From Paenibacillus lycopersici (lineage in GTDB: Bacteria; Bacillota; Bacilli; Paenibacillales; Paenibacillaceae), in the NCBI RefSeq assembly GCF_010119935.1, contig NZ_CP048209.1:6162001-6226000 (forward strand): 64,000 nt of DNA, read 5' to 3'. Position 1 is the stretch's first letter; each line of letters begins with the position of its first letter. The position numbers and the translations under genes were made by a program. The notes beneath the pieces were generated by a model. That model saw only the letters and a list, made by a program, of their open reading frames with translations. It made no database searches and was not told the DNA's origin. This document shows positions 27,043 to 35,233 of the stretch, piece by piece.

Positions 27043-27870
27043 TCATGCCCGGCTTCCATTCGCTGTCTCTATCGCAGAGAGAGCGCCGATCGCTCCGCAA
27101 TATTCCCCGCGGTCGAGAACGAACGGAACGGCGCCGCGCAATTTCGTGTAGTTCACGATCGTTCGGATCAACGCGTCGTTCTTGATCAGCGTCGAGCCGA
27201 TATAGACAATCGACGATGTCCCGCCCTGCGCCGCCGCTTGAACGCTGATCGTCGTGACCGTCTCCCCGACAAGTCCGATGATTGCCGCCAGTATATCCGC
27301 CGCGCTTCGGTCTGCATCGGCATGGGCCGCTTTGGCAAAATTGCTCGCCGTCAGATCGCCGGGAATCGGAGGCGTCGTGCCTTCGTAGATGTCGCTGACC
27401 TTCAAATCGATGCTGTCCCGGTTCCCTTGAAGGGATTCGCGAATGATTTCGTCGTAAGCAATCATGCCGGTCATCAGCCGGGCCAGCCCCATTAACGTTC
27501 CTCCGCCCACTCCGATTCCGCCGACCCTCCGATATTGCTCATTCGCGATATGATGAACGGACGTCCCGGTTCCGATGTTGGTCAGAATCAACGACGGACC
27601 CGCGTCGATGCCCTGCCGCGCCATCAGAATCCCGGCTCCGGAACAGGTCGCATCGAATTCAAGCATCCGCTGGATCGGCTTATTGCATTGCGCTTGCAGC
27701 GCTTCCGCCTTCCCGCCGGTCGCGCAAAACGCCGCCTCCGGGAAACTGGCTTCCAGCCATGCCGCTACCTCGGCGATATCCTTCGAAGGAAACGACCGAT
27801 AATGAAGATTGCCATTCGTTCGATAGGCGATTTTCACGAGCGTCCCTCCTGCATCAATACCTACTTCCAA
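27043..27870 (-). CDS. coaW: Type II pantothenate kinase
   Basis: 275 residues, closely following the staphylococcal CoaW pattern: VGIDAGGTLVKIAY at the start, LEFDATCSGAGILM with the catalytic Glu, NIGTGTSVHHI, RRVGGIGVGGGTLMGLARLM, IDLKVSDIYEGTTPPIPGDL, and LRGAVPFV near the end. It phosphorylates pantothenate with ATP in the first step of CoA synthesis and, unlike type I, is usually not inhibited by CoA. The start is a TTG (27868-27870) with GCGGGGGA upstream, giving MEVGIDAGG. Confidence 0.93.
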   Translation of the reverse strand: MEVGIDAGGTLVKIAYRTNGNLHYRSFPSKDIAEVAAWLEASFPEAAFCATGGKAEALQAQCNKPIQRMLEFDATCSGAGILMARQGIDAGPSLILTNIGTGTSVHHIANEQYRRVGGIGVGGGTLMGLARLMTGMIAYDEIIRESLQGNRDSIDLKVSDIYEGTTPPIPGDLTASNFAKAAHADADRSAADILAAIIGLVGETVTTISVQAAAQGGTSSIVYIGSTLIKNDALIRTIVNYTKLRGAVPFVLDRGEYCGAIGALSAIETANGSRA

Positions 27871-28081
27871 CCTGTATCCCCCGCTTCTTCAGTTCGTGTC
27901 TCTATATAATAGTAGCACAGAGCGCGCAAAGTTTATCGGAGAGGATGATCGCCCTGCTCGCGGACGGCTCGACATTGCCTTGCAAATCAGGCATGCTTGT
28001 AATAGCCGCCTGTCCGCCGGACAGGCAAGCGCGCGATCGGAAGCGCGCATGACATTACCGCAGCGCCAAGGAGGAAAATCG

Positions 28082-28867
28082 ATGGATTTGGAATTGAAGG
28101 GCAGGACCGTCATTGTCACGGCGGCCAGCAAAGGACTGGGCAAGGCGTCCGCGCTGCGCCTGTCGCGGGAAGGCGCGAACGTGGTCATCTGCAGCAGAAA
28201 CGCGGCATCGATCGAAGCGGCGGCGGACGAGATCCGTTCGGCGACCGGCGGGGACGTGCTTGCCGCGCAGGCCGACATGTCATCGGCGGCCGACATTGAA
28301 GCCTTGATCGCCGCGGCCGCGGAACGGCATGGCCGAATCGACGGCCTCGTCTGCAACGCGGGCGGCCCGCCGGCAGGACCGTTCGCCGACATTACGGACG
28401 AGCAGTGGGAGTACGCCTTCCAGCAGAACCTGATGAGCGTCGTGCGGCTGATCCGGCAGACGCTGCCGCATTTTCCGGCGGAAGGCGGACGGATCGTCTA
28501 CGTCTCTTCCACGTCGATCAAGCAGCCGATTCCGGGCCTTGTGCTCAGCAATACGCTGCGCCTCGGCGTGCAAGGCCTGATCAAGACGCTGTCCGACGAG
28601 TACGCGCCGCGCGGCATCCTGATCAACTCGGCCGCGCCCGGCCGCTTCGCGACGGACCGCGTCCGCACGCTCGACGAGTCGCGCGCCGCGTCCGCCGGCA
28701 TCCCGTACGAGGAGCAACGTGCGCAAGCCGAACGCGAAATCGGCGTCGGCCGCTACGGCGAACCGGCCGAATTCGCCCGGTACGTCGCGTTTCTCGCATC
28801 GCCCGCGAACAGCTATGTGACCGGGCAAAGCCTGATGGTCGACGGCGGGCTGGTTCGCGGCGTGTAG
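28082..28867 (+). CDS. SDR-family oxidoreductase without the Tyr/Lys catalytic pair
   Basis: 261 residues from the ATG at 28082 (AAGGAGG upstream). The Rossmann cofactor site is clear (TVIVTAASKGLGKASALRLS), as are NAGGPPAGPF and the C-terminal GEPAEFARYVAFLASPANSY with TGQSLMVDGG. Where classical SDRs have YxxxK, this protein reads PIPGLVLSNTLRLGV, with Leu and Asn in place of Tyr and Lys; the Ser (YVSSTS) is kept. Such members are usually annotated as 3-oxoacyl-ACP reductases, but the chemistry must differ or be absent. Confidence 0.88.
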   Translation: MDLELKGRTVIVTAASKGLGKASALRLSREGANVVICSRNAASIEAAADEIRSATGGDVLAAQADMSSAADIEALIAAAAERHGRIDGLVCNAGGPPAGPFADITDEQWEYAFQQNLMSVVRLIRQTLPHFPAEGGRIVYVSSTSIKQPIPGLVLSNTLRLGVQGLIKTLSDEYAPRGILINSAAPGRFATDRVRTLDESRAASAGIPYEEQRAQAEREIGVGRYGEPAEFARYVAFLASPANSYVTGQSLMVDGGLVRGV

Positions 28868-28887
28868 AATCGCGGCGTGTAGAATTG

Positions 28888-28921
28888 AAGGGGCCGGCGC
28901 TTGGGCGCTGGCCCCTTTTGT
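28888..28921 (+). terminator. Terminator of the SDR gene
   Basis: AAGGGGCCGGCGC pairs with GCGCTGGCCCCTT (one G-T pair, 4-nt loop) and is followed by TTGTTTGTTT. Just before it, the 15 bp around the stop codon (CGCGGCGTGTAGAAT) is tandemly duplicated at 28857-28886. Confidence 0.85.
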
Positions 28922-28959
28922 TTGTTTGGCCCGTGTGCGTGGGGCGCAGCCGGCAGGCA

Positions 28960-29510
28960 AGCGCCGGCTGTGAGGCGGTGTCGGCCGGCTGTGAGGCGCT
29001 GCCGGTAGGCGGGGGGGCACCGGCTGCAGAGCGGGAGAAGCCTGCTGGCCGGCAGGCGGGGGCGGCTGCGAGGCGCTGCCGGTAGGCTGCAGGGCACCGG
29101 CTGCAGAGCGGGAGAAGCCTGCTGGCCGGCAGGCGGGGGCGGCTGAGAGGCGCTGCCGGTAGGCTGCAGGGCACCGGCTGCAGAGCGGGAGAAGCCTGCT
29201 GGCCGGCAGGCGGGGGCGGCTGAGAGGGGCGGCTGGCCGGCGGGGAGAGGGCTGTGAGGTGCTGCTGGCTGGCAAAGGGCGGCTGCGGGGTGCCGACTGG
29301 CCGATAGGCAGGGGCCGCCTGCGGCGACTGCTGGCCGGTAGGCGTGGGTGGCTGCAGGGCGTCGGCAGATAGTGGCCGACTGTGGACTGCCGGCTACCCG
29401 GTAGGCGGGGGCAGCTGCAAGGTACTGCCGTTAGGCGCGGGGCCGGCTGCGGCGACTGCTGGCAGGCAGGGCCGGCTGGCTGCAGTGCGGTGCGCATGTC
29501 GGCCGATATT
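28960..29510. repeat. GC-rich repeat block with exact 77-bp tandem units
   Basis: Three copies of a 77-bp unit begin at 29017, 29094 and 29171 (each starting GCACCGGCTGCAGAGCGGGA); the third is cut short near 29226. On both sides lie degenerate pieces of the same words (GGCTGGCCGG, GCGGCGACTGCTGGC, GGTAGGCG) out to about 28960 and 29510. Frames are open on both strands only because of base composition; no ribosome binding site or protein-like sequence is seen. Confidence 0.85.
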
Positions 29511-29521
29511 TATGCCGGAAA

Positions 29522-29735
29522 GGCAGCTTTCGGTGACCCAGGAGCGCATTAATTCCGGCCAAAATTCCTGCCCGTCGGCAGCTTTTGACGCCTCCAGAGC
29601 GCATCCCGGCCAATATTCCTGCCCATTGGCAGCTTTTGGCGCTTCGAGAACGCATTCCAGCCGGAATTCCTGCCCGTAGGCAGCTTTTGGTGCCTCCAGA
29701 GCGCATCCCGGCCAGTAGCCTTGCAAAGAACCTTA
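29522..29735. repeat. 51-bp tandem repeat array, block 1
   Basis: Units of the form GGCAGCTTTTGGCGCCTCCA, then GAGCGCATCCCGGCCAATAT, then TCCTGCCCGT. Unit starts are at 29522, 29577, 29628 and 29679; the last intervals are exactly 51 bp, the first is 55. Copies differ by a few bases each. Confidence 0.85.
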
Positions 29736-29758
29736 CACACTTGCCTCAGAATGACGAA

Positions 29759-29945
29759 AAGTCGAATAGTTGCTATACGAACAACTTTATTCGCGTCAGA
29801 CCGACTAAAATGTCGGTAAAGTTGCTGTTCTGGCAACTTTTCCCGCCCCTGGCCGGTAAAAATGCCGGTAAAGCTGCTGTTCGAGCAACTTTTCCCGCCA
29901 CGGACCGGCAATAATGCCGGTAAAGTTGCTGTTCGAGCAGCTTTT
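29759..29945. repeat. 52-bp hairpin repeat array, block 1 (variant stems)
   Basis: About four units, each with an inverted repeat around a 5-7-nt loop. Stems here are AAAGTTGC/GCAACTTT and AAAGTTGCT/AGCAACTTT with loops such as GTTCG. Preceded by a junction sequence (CTTGCAAAGAACCTTACACA, about 29724) that recurs at about 30153. Confidence 0.8.
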
Positions 29946-29949
29946 CCTC

Positions 29950-30152
29950 CCGGCCAATATTCCCGCCCGTAAGCAGCTTTTGGCGCCTCCAGAGCGCTTC
30001 CCGGCCAATATTCCTGCCCATTGGCAGCTTTTGGCGCCTCCAGAGCGCTTCCCGGCCAATATTCCCGCCCGTCGGCAGCTTTCGGCTCCTCCAGAACGCA
30101 TCCCGGCCAATATTCCCGCCCGTCGGCAGCTTTTGGCGCCTCCAGAGCAGTA
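29950..30152. repeat. 51-bp tandem repeat array, block 2
   Basis: Four units of the same 51-bp family as block 1, better conserved (GCAGCTTTTGGCGCCTCCAG repeated every 51 bp from 29973). On the minus strand they would read as a 17-residue repeat (SALEAPKAANGQEYWPG), but neither a start signal nor codon bias supports translation. Confidence 0.8.
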
Positions 30153-30184
30153 GACTTGCAAAGAACCTTACACACCTGCTGCAG

Positions 30185-30330
30185 AATAGCAAAAAAGTCG
30201 AAAAGTTGCCATTCGGGCAACTTAACTCGCCGCAGACCGGCAAAGTGTCGATAAAGTTGTCATTCGGACAACTTTATCCGCCGAAGACCTGCAAAAATGC
30301 CGGTAAAGTTGTCATTCGGACAACTTTACC
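30185..30330. repeat. 52-bp hairpin repeat array, block 2 (interrupted by the IS)
   Basis: Three hairpin units: arms AAGTTGCC/GGCAACTT, then ATAAAGTTGTC/GACAACTTTAT, then GGTAAAGTTGTC/GACAACTTTACC, all with loop ATTCG. The last unit is cut right after ACTTTACC at 30330 by the IS256-family element and resumes at 31807. Confidence 0.9.
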
Positions 30331-30385
30331 GATGACGTAAATTTGTTTGTGTACCAAAGTTTGGAGTCTATCCAGACATAAGAAA

Positions 30386-30435
30386 AGTAGGGTATTCTCG
30401 GGATTGCGAAGTCACCAAGAAAGGAACCCTACTCA
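30386..30435 (+). promoter_or_regulatory. Hairpin over the transposase start region
   Basis: AGTAGGGT (30386-30393) can pair with ACCCTACT (30426-30433), which lies between the ribosome binding site and the ATG. Transcripts entering from outside the element would fold this way and hide the start, a known device of insertion sequences; transcripts starting inside the stem would not. Confidence 0.45.
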
Positions 30436-31623
30436 ATGAATACTATACCCGAAATGGCACTATCTAATCTATTTGAAAATGCTGTCACTCAGTTCGTTAA
30501 AGACAATCTCGAGTCCATCATGCGTGCAGAAATTAAACAGTTCATGGAAGATGCGCCGGAAGGACACCCGAATAGCCGCAATGGCTACTACCGGCGCAGC
30601 CTGCACACCAAGTACGGCAATATCGAGGATTTATCCGTTCCTCGCGACCGCAATGGCGAGTTCCAGACGCAAATGTTCGAGCCCTACCAGCGCCGAGACG
30701 GGTGGCTCGAAGAAGCGGTGATTCAAATGTACAAGAGCGGGATGGGAACCCGCGATGTCGCACGATTCATCGAGGGGATGTTCGGAAGTCACTACTCGCC
30801 TACGACCGTGAGCAACATTACCGCCACCGTGCTTGAGGACATTCAGAACTGGCAGCAACGTCCCCTGCAGAAGCGTTACAGCGTGATCTACCTGGATGGC
30901 CTTTACGTCAAGCTAAAGCGCCGTACGGTCAGTGGCGAGGTCGTTTATTTCGCGATGGGAATCGACGAAGAAGGGCATCGTCAGATTCTGGGTTTCTACG
31001 TTGGCGGCCAGGAAAGCGCCAACGGCTGGCGTGACGTACTCAAAGACCTGTATAGCCGTGGAGTTCAAGAAGTCCTGCTGGGTGTGTTTGATGGGTTGCC
31101 CGGGCTAGACACGGCATTTCGTGAGACCTATCCCAAGGCCGACGTGCAGCATTGCGTCGTACATAAGGTACGGGCAACTTTCCCAAAAATCCGCGTGCAG
31201 CATAGAGCGGACTTCCTGGACGCGTTAAAGACCGTCTACAACGCGCCCGATCACGAGCTCGCGCTCGCCGAGTTCGATACGCTGAAAGCGAAGTGGGACA
31301 AGTTATACCCAAAGGAAATAAAGGCTTGGGAAGAGCAATTGACGACGCTACTAACGTTCTACAAGTACCCGTCCTTGATTAAAGAGGCCATTTACACATC
31401 CAATCCCATCGAGCGGATGAACAAAGAAATTCGCAAACGCCTAAAGCCCATGAACAGCTTAACGAATATGGATGCAGCCGAGAAAATTATCTATCTGGAG
31501 CTAACCGACTACAATGAGCGCTTTGAAACCCGGGTGATTCGCGGCTTCGGAGACCCGGTTGTGAAAAAGAAATTGACTGAGTTATTTAACAAGCGTTACC
31601 CACCAAATACGGGCGCGGAATAA
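30436..31623 (+). CDS. IS256-family transposase
   Basis: 395 residues, full family length. It starts MNTIPEMALSNLFENAV and has FMEDAPEGHPNSRNGYYRRS, typical of the DNA-binding half. The DDE residues are in VIYLDGLYVKL (first Asp), LGVFDGLPGL (second Asp) and SNPIERMNKEIRKRLKPM (Glu). It catalyses cut-and-paste or copy-out movement of the element through a circular intermediate. AAAGGAA lies about 10 nt before the ATG. Its lower GC and even codon use differ from the host genes, consistent with acquisition. Confidence 0.97.
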   Translation: MNTIPEMALSNLFENAVTQFVKDNLESIMRAEIKQFMEDAPEGHPNSRNGYYRRSLHTKYGNIEDLSVPRDRNGEFQTQMFEPYQRRDGWLEEAVIQMYKSGMGTRDVARFIEGMFGSHYSPTTVSNITATVLEDIQNWQQRPLQKRYSVIYLDGLYVKLKRRTVSGEVVYFAMGIDEEGHRQILGFYVGGQESANGWRDVLKDLYSRGVQEVLLGVFDGLPGLDTAFRETYPKADVQHCVVHKVRATFPKIRVQHRADFLDALKTVYNAPDHELALAEFDTLKAKWDKLYPKEIKAWEEQLTTLLTFYKYPSLIKEAIYTSNPIERMNKEIRKRLKPMNSLTNMDAAEKIIYLELTDYNERFETRVIRGFGDPVVKKKLTELFNKRYPPNTGAE

Positions 31624-31690
31624 TCCCCCAAATCCATTAATCGCTTGAGCTACGTCCTTGACTACCGAACAAGTTCAGAAAATTCAATTT

Positions 31691-31743
31691 GTTGTTGGTG
31701 CGTTTCGGTGGGGGAATTTCCCCCACCGAAACGCACCAACAAC
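31691..31743. repeat. Perfect 53-bp palindrome downstream of the transposase gene
   Basis: Two 26-bp arms, beginning GTTGTTGGTGCGTTTCGG and ending the complement, around a single central base. A second palindrome, ATATCCATCG/CGATGGATAT (31750-31772), follows at once. Both are inside the insertion sequence, between the transposase stop and the right end. No T run follows, so simple termination is not certain. Confidence 0.85.
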
Positions 31744-31806
31744 GGTGACATATCCATCGTCCCGATGGATATTCCTACTAGCTTACACAAACTTCTTGAC
31801 GCTACC

Positions 31807-32095
31807 ACTTTACCCGCCGAAGATCTGCAAAAGTGTCGATAAAGTTGTCATTCGGACAACTTTGCCCGCCGAAGACCTGCAAAAATGCCGGTAAAGTTGT
31901 CATTCGGACAACTTTATCCGCCGAAGACCTGCAAAAATGCCGGTAAAGTTGTCATTCGGACAACTTTACCCACCGAAGATCTGCAAAAGTGTCGATAAAG
32001 TTGTCATTCGGACAGCTTTACCCGCCGAAGATCTGCAAAAGTGTCGATAAAGTTGTCATTCGAACAGCTTTGCCCGCCGCAGACGGTCGTGAAAA
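31807..32095. repeat. 52-bp hairpin repeat array, block 3
   Basis: The remainder of the interrupted unit and five more units at an exact 52-bp period (GAAGACCTGC at 31871 and 31923, GAAGATCTGC at 31975). Hairpins have arms like GGTAAAGTTGTC/GACAACTTTACC and loop ATTCG; the last two units carry single changes that leave G-T pairs or mismatches. Confidence 0.9.
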
Positions 32096-32149
32096 GCCGT
32101 GAAATCCTTCCCAGAGGCAGAAATTCGCAGCCTCACGTGGAGCAAAGCG

Positions 32150-32488
32150 GAGAATTCCTTCCCAAAGGCAGGAATTCATTGCTTCCCGGCCGAAATTCCT
32201 GCCCGTAGGCAGCTTGTGGCACCTCCGGAGCGCTTCCCGCCAAAACTTCTGCCCGTAGGCAGCTTTTGGCGTCTCCAAAGCGCATCCTGACCGGAATTCC
32301 TGCCCATTGGCAGCTTTTGCCGCCTCCAGGGCGCATCCTGGCCGGAATTCCTTCCTGTAAGCAGCTTTTGGCGCCCCCAGATCGCGTCCCGGCTGGAATT
32401 CCTGCCCAGCGGCAGCTTTTGGCGCCTTTGGCGCCTTCCGAGCGCATCCCGGCCGATATTCCCGCCCGTCGGCAACTTTCGGCGACCG
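32150..32488. repeat. 51-bp tandem repeat array, block 3
   Basis: Six to seven units of the 51-bp family, more diverged than block 2, ending right at the stop of the LuxR-type regulator gene. One unit has a small internal duplication (GGCGCCTTTGGCGCCTT near 32420). Confidence 0.8.
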
Positions 32489-35074
32489 CTATCCGCGGTC
32501 GTCCAACAGCCCCAGCCGCGCCGCCTTATTCAGCGCCTGCGTGCGTGAATTGACGCCCAGCTTGCCGTAGACGCGGGACAGGTACACCTTCACCGTCCCG
32601 ATGGATAAAGCCAGCTCACTCGCGATTTCCTGATTCGTCGCGCCGCGGCGGATGAAATCCATCAGCGCCAGCTCGCTCTCCAGCAGCGGCTCGACGAGCT
32701 CGGGCGGCTTCGCCCGGCCCGCGGCCGCGGGCGAAGCCGCCGGCAATGCCGCCAGCAGCCGCGCCGCGTATTCGGCGTGCGCAGTCTCGCCGGCTGCCGC
32801 ATACGCCTGCAGCAATTCGGCGGCTGCCGCTCCCTCGTCGAGGAAGCAGCGCGCATACGCATTCGCTTCCCCGATCGCGAGCGCCTCGCGCAGGGAGCGC
32901 ATGGCGGCGGCACGCTGGCCGCGTCCGTGCTCGGCCACGGCTTGCAGCAGCGAGATTTCCGCCAGGCTGGAGAGCAGTGCCTCGCGCTCGGCCTGCGGCT
33001 TCAGCCATTCCAGCAAACGAACGGCCGGCGTGGATTTCCGCTGCCGGAGCAGCAGCCGCACGAGCGTCAAATACTCGAACTCGCGGTTGAACGCAGGCTT
33101 GTCCTTGTCCGACAGCCCCAGCGCGGCCAGTTCCTTCTTCGCCTCGGCGACGCGCTCCTCCGCGAGGTAGATGCGCGCTTTGGCGGCGCGCAGATAGGAC
33201 AACCAATGCGCGTCCTCGTACTTCTCCGCCGCTTCCATCGCCCGGTCGATCGTCTCGATCGCCTGCTGCGGCAGACGGTCCGCCAGCAGCAGACGCGAGC
33301 ACAGAACCGCCAGCGGCACGCAGAGGCCCGGAAGGCCGATCCGCCCCGCCGCCTGCTCCAGGCCGCGCGCGAACCGGCGGCTGTCCGCCGGCCGGTTCCA
33401 TTCATAGTAGCCCTCGGCAAGCGATTGCCGGACGTAGAGGCCGATGAACGAATCCTGCCAGCCATGCGTTTCCAGCACCTGCAGGAAGCCAAGCCCCACC
33501 GCCTCCGTATGGGAATTAAGCATGCCCTTCAACCCGAGCGCCGTCCGGCGGACGAGCGGCTCGGTCAAATTATAGTTCACGTCGTAGAAAATCCGGCTGC
33601 CCGGCATCATATGGCCCGACGCGCCTTCCGCGAACGTATGCCACCGCTCGAACCGCCCGCTGAAGAAAATCGCGTTCGATTCCACGAACAGCATGCCGCT
33701 CCGCACCGCCAGGCGCTCGGCTTCCCCTTCGATCCGGGCAAGCCCGCGTTTCACGGCCGCAAGCTGCGTCTCCGCCAGATCCGCCTGGCCGGTAATCGCC
33801 AGAATGAGCGCGTACAGCAGCCTCATATCCTCCGGCCACGCGTCGTTCTCCGGCAGGCTGCCGAACCAGCGCAGCAGCGTCGACAATTCCCCCTGCCGGA
33901 ACGCGGTCGTAATATGCTTCTCCAGCAGCGTCCGCGCCAGCGCGAATGCCCCTGCGGCGATGGCATGGTCGATGGCTTCGCCGAGCAGCCCGAGGCCGGC
34001 GTAGCTTTCGCTCGCCAGCAGGTTTGCCCGCAGCCATCCTTCCGGATCGTCCTTCTTCAGCATGCCGCGCAGAAAGGTCGCGAACAACTGATGGTAGCGG
34101 AACCACTCGTCCTGCTCGTCCAGCGGAAGAAGGAAAAGCTGCAGCTCGTTCAGCCGCTCCAGCATCCGCCTTCCGTCTTCTCGCTCGGCGACCGCATTCG
34201 CCACCGCCGCGTTCATCCGATCCGCGACCGACGTGCGCAGCAGGAACGCCCGGACATCGGCGGGCAAATGCCCGAACGCCTCCTCGAACAGAAAATCCGC
34301 CACGTTCCGGTTATGCCCCTGGAACTCCTCGATGAACCGCTCCCGGTTCGCTTGCGAACGCAGCGAAATGAACGCCAGCTGCAGCCCCGTCACCCAGCCT
34401 TCCGTCCGTTCCAGCAGCTTGTCCAGCTGACGCGGGGACAACGGCATATCCGCCATGCCCGAACGATACGCCTCCAATTCCTCCATCGTGAACCGCAGCT
34501 CGGGTACCGACAGATTGACGCATTCCCGGCGGGCGACCCATTTGCCCGTCGGGAAAGGAAGCTCCGTCCGGCTTGCGATCAACAGATGCGCATGAGGCGG
34601 CAAGTATTCGAGCAGGTACGACAGGCTGCGATGAATCTCGTCGTTGACGATGGCGTGATAGTCGTCCAGCACGAGCACGACCGGTTCGCTGCACGCGAAC
34701 AGCTCGTTGATCAGCGAGTCGAGCAGCGTCGCCGTCGATAGGTTCGGCAGCGCCTTCGCGAGCGGGATGCTCCGCGGCAGCGAAGCTTCAGGCAGCGCCA
34801 TGGCCAGCGCATGGACGGCATAGCGCCAGAATTTGGCGAGGTCGTTGTCGTGCTCGTCGAGCGACAGCCAGGCCGTCAGCCGGGAAGCGCTCCGCGTCCA
34901 TTCGCCGAGCAGCGTCGTCTTGCCATAGCCTGCCGGCGCGCAAACGGCTGTCAGCCGTCCGGACTGCCCCGTCTCCAGCAATCGGAACAGCCGCTCCCGG
35001 CGCACCAGCGTTTCCCTCGCAGCGGGAGGCGTCATCTTCGTTTTCAACAGCGTGCGGTCTATTAATGTGCTCAT
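32489..35074 (-). CDS. LAL-type (MalT-like) ATP-dependent LuxR regulator
   Basis: 861 residues. Walker A at 46-54 (APAGYGKTT), Walker B near 133 (PVVLVLDDYH), a long helical TPR-like sensor region, and a C-terminal LuxR helix-turn-helix (NQEIASELALSIGTVKVYLS, RVYGKLGVNSRTQAL). MalT-type regulators bind ATP and an inducer, oligomerise and activate promoters. CGGAGG precedes the ATG. It is divergent from the SLH surface-protein gene, 159 bp apart, a natural but unproven target. Its 3' end is flush with the 51-bp repeat array. Confidence 0.93.
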   Translation of the reverse strand: MSTLIDRTLLKTKMTPPAARETLVRRERLFRLLETGQSGRLTAVCAPAGYGKTTLLGEWTRSASRLTAWLSLDEHDNDLAKFWRYAVHALAMALPEASLPRSIPLAKALPNLSTATLLDSLINELFACSEPVVLVLDDYHAIVNDEIHRSLSYLLEYLPPHAHLLIASRTELPFPTGKWVARRECVNLSVPELRFTMEELEAYRSGMADMPLSPRQLDKLLERTEGWVTGLQLAFISLRSQANRERFIEEFQGHNRNVADFLFEEAFGHLPADVRAFLLRTSVADRMNAAVANAVAEREDGRRMLERLNELQLFLLPLDEQDEWFRYHQLFATFLRGMLKKDDPEGWLRANLLASESYAGLGLLGEAIDHAIAAGAFALARTLLEKHITTAFRQGELSTLLRWFGSLPENDAWPEDMRLLYALILAITGQADLAETQLAAVKRGLARIEGEAERLAVRSGMLFVESNAIFFSGRFERWHTFAEGASGHMMPGSRIFYDVNYNLTEPLVRRTALGLKGMLNSHTEAVGLGFLQVLETHGWQDSFIGLYVRQSLAEGYYEWNRPADSRRFARGLEQAAGRIGLPGLCVPLAVLCSRLLLADRLPQQAIETIDRAMEAAEKYEDAHWLSYLRAAKARIYLAEERVAEAKKELAALGLSDKDKPAFNREFEYLTLVRLLLRQRKSTPAVRLLEWLKPQAEREALLSSLAEISLLQAVAEHGRGQRAAAMRSLREALAIGEANAYARCFLDEGAAAAELLQAYAAAGETAHAEYAARLLAALPAASPAAAGRAKPPELVEPLLESELALMDFIRRGATNQEIASELALSIGTVKVYLSRVYGKLGVNSRTQALNKAARLGLLDDRG

Positions 35075-35233
35075 GATTCCTCCGTAGATTCAGTGGGAAC
35101 AAGGACGATTTTTCTCCATTTTCTCTTTTTATTCGCGAAAAAACAACAAATCGAGTTAACTTTGGTTAATCGTTTTGCAGCGGTCCTTTTGCTAGAATGA
35201 AAGCCTCATAGAAGGAATCGAGGAGGTTCATGC

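Larger units (their letters stand above)
30331..31806 (+). mobile_element. IS256-family insertion sequence, complete with 8-bp target duplication
   Basis: 1476 bp. The left end begins GATGACGTAAATTTGTTTGT and the right end, read on the minus strand, begins GGTAGCGTCAAGAAGTTTGT; they match at 15 of the first 23 positions, including the block GTTTGTGTA, as imperfect terminal inverted repeats. The target ACTTTACC is duplicated at 30323-30330 and 31807-31814. Removing the element and one copy restores a perfect 52-bp repeat unit. An intact transposase gene suggests a recent, potentially active insertion. Confidence 0.9.

Noticed and set aside
29549..30220. 223-residue open frame on the minus strand with 17-residue repeats (ALEAPKAADGQEYWPG)
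   Set aside because: The 51-bp period is a multiple of three, so several frames on both strands stay open; no ribosome binding site, and the frame runs through hairpin repeats and both repeat families.
29522..32488. Possible CRISPR array in the repeat island
   Set aside because: Units are contiguous 51/52-bp tandem repeats with gradual divergence; there are no unique spacers of constant length and no cas genes nearby.
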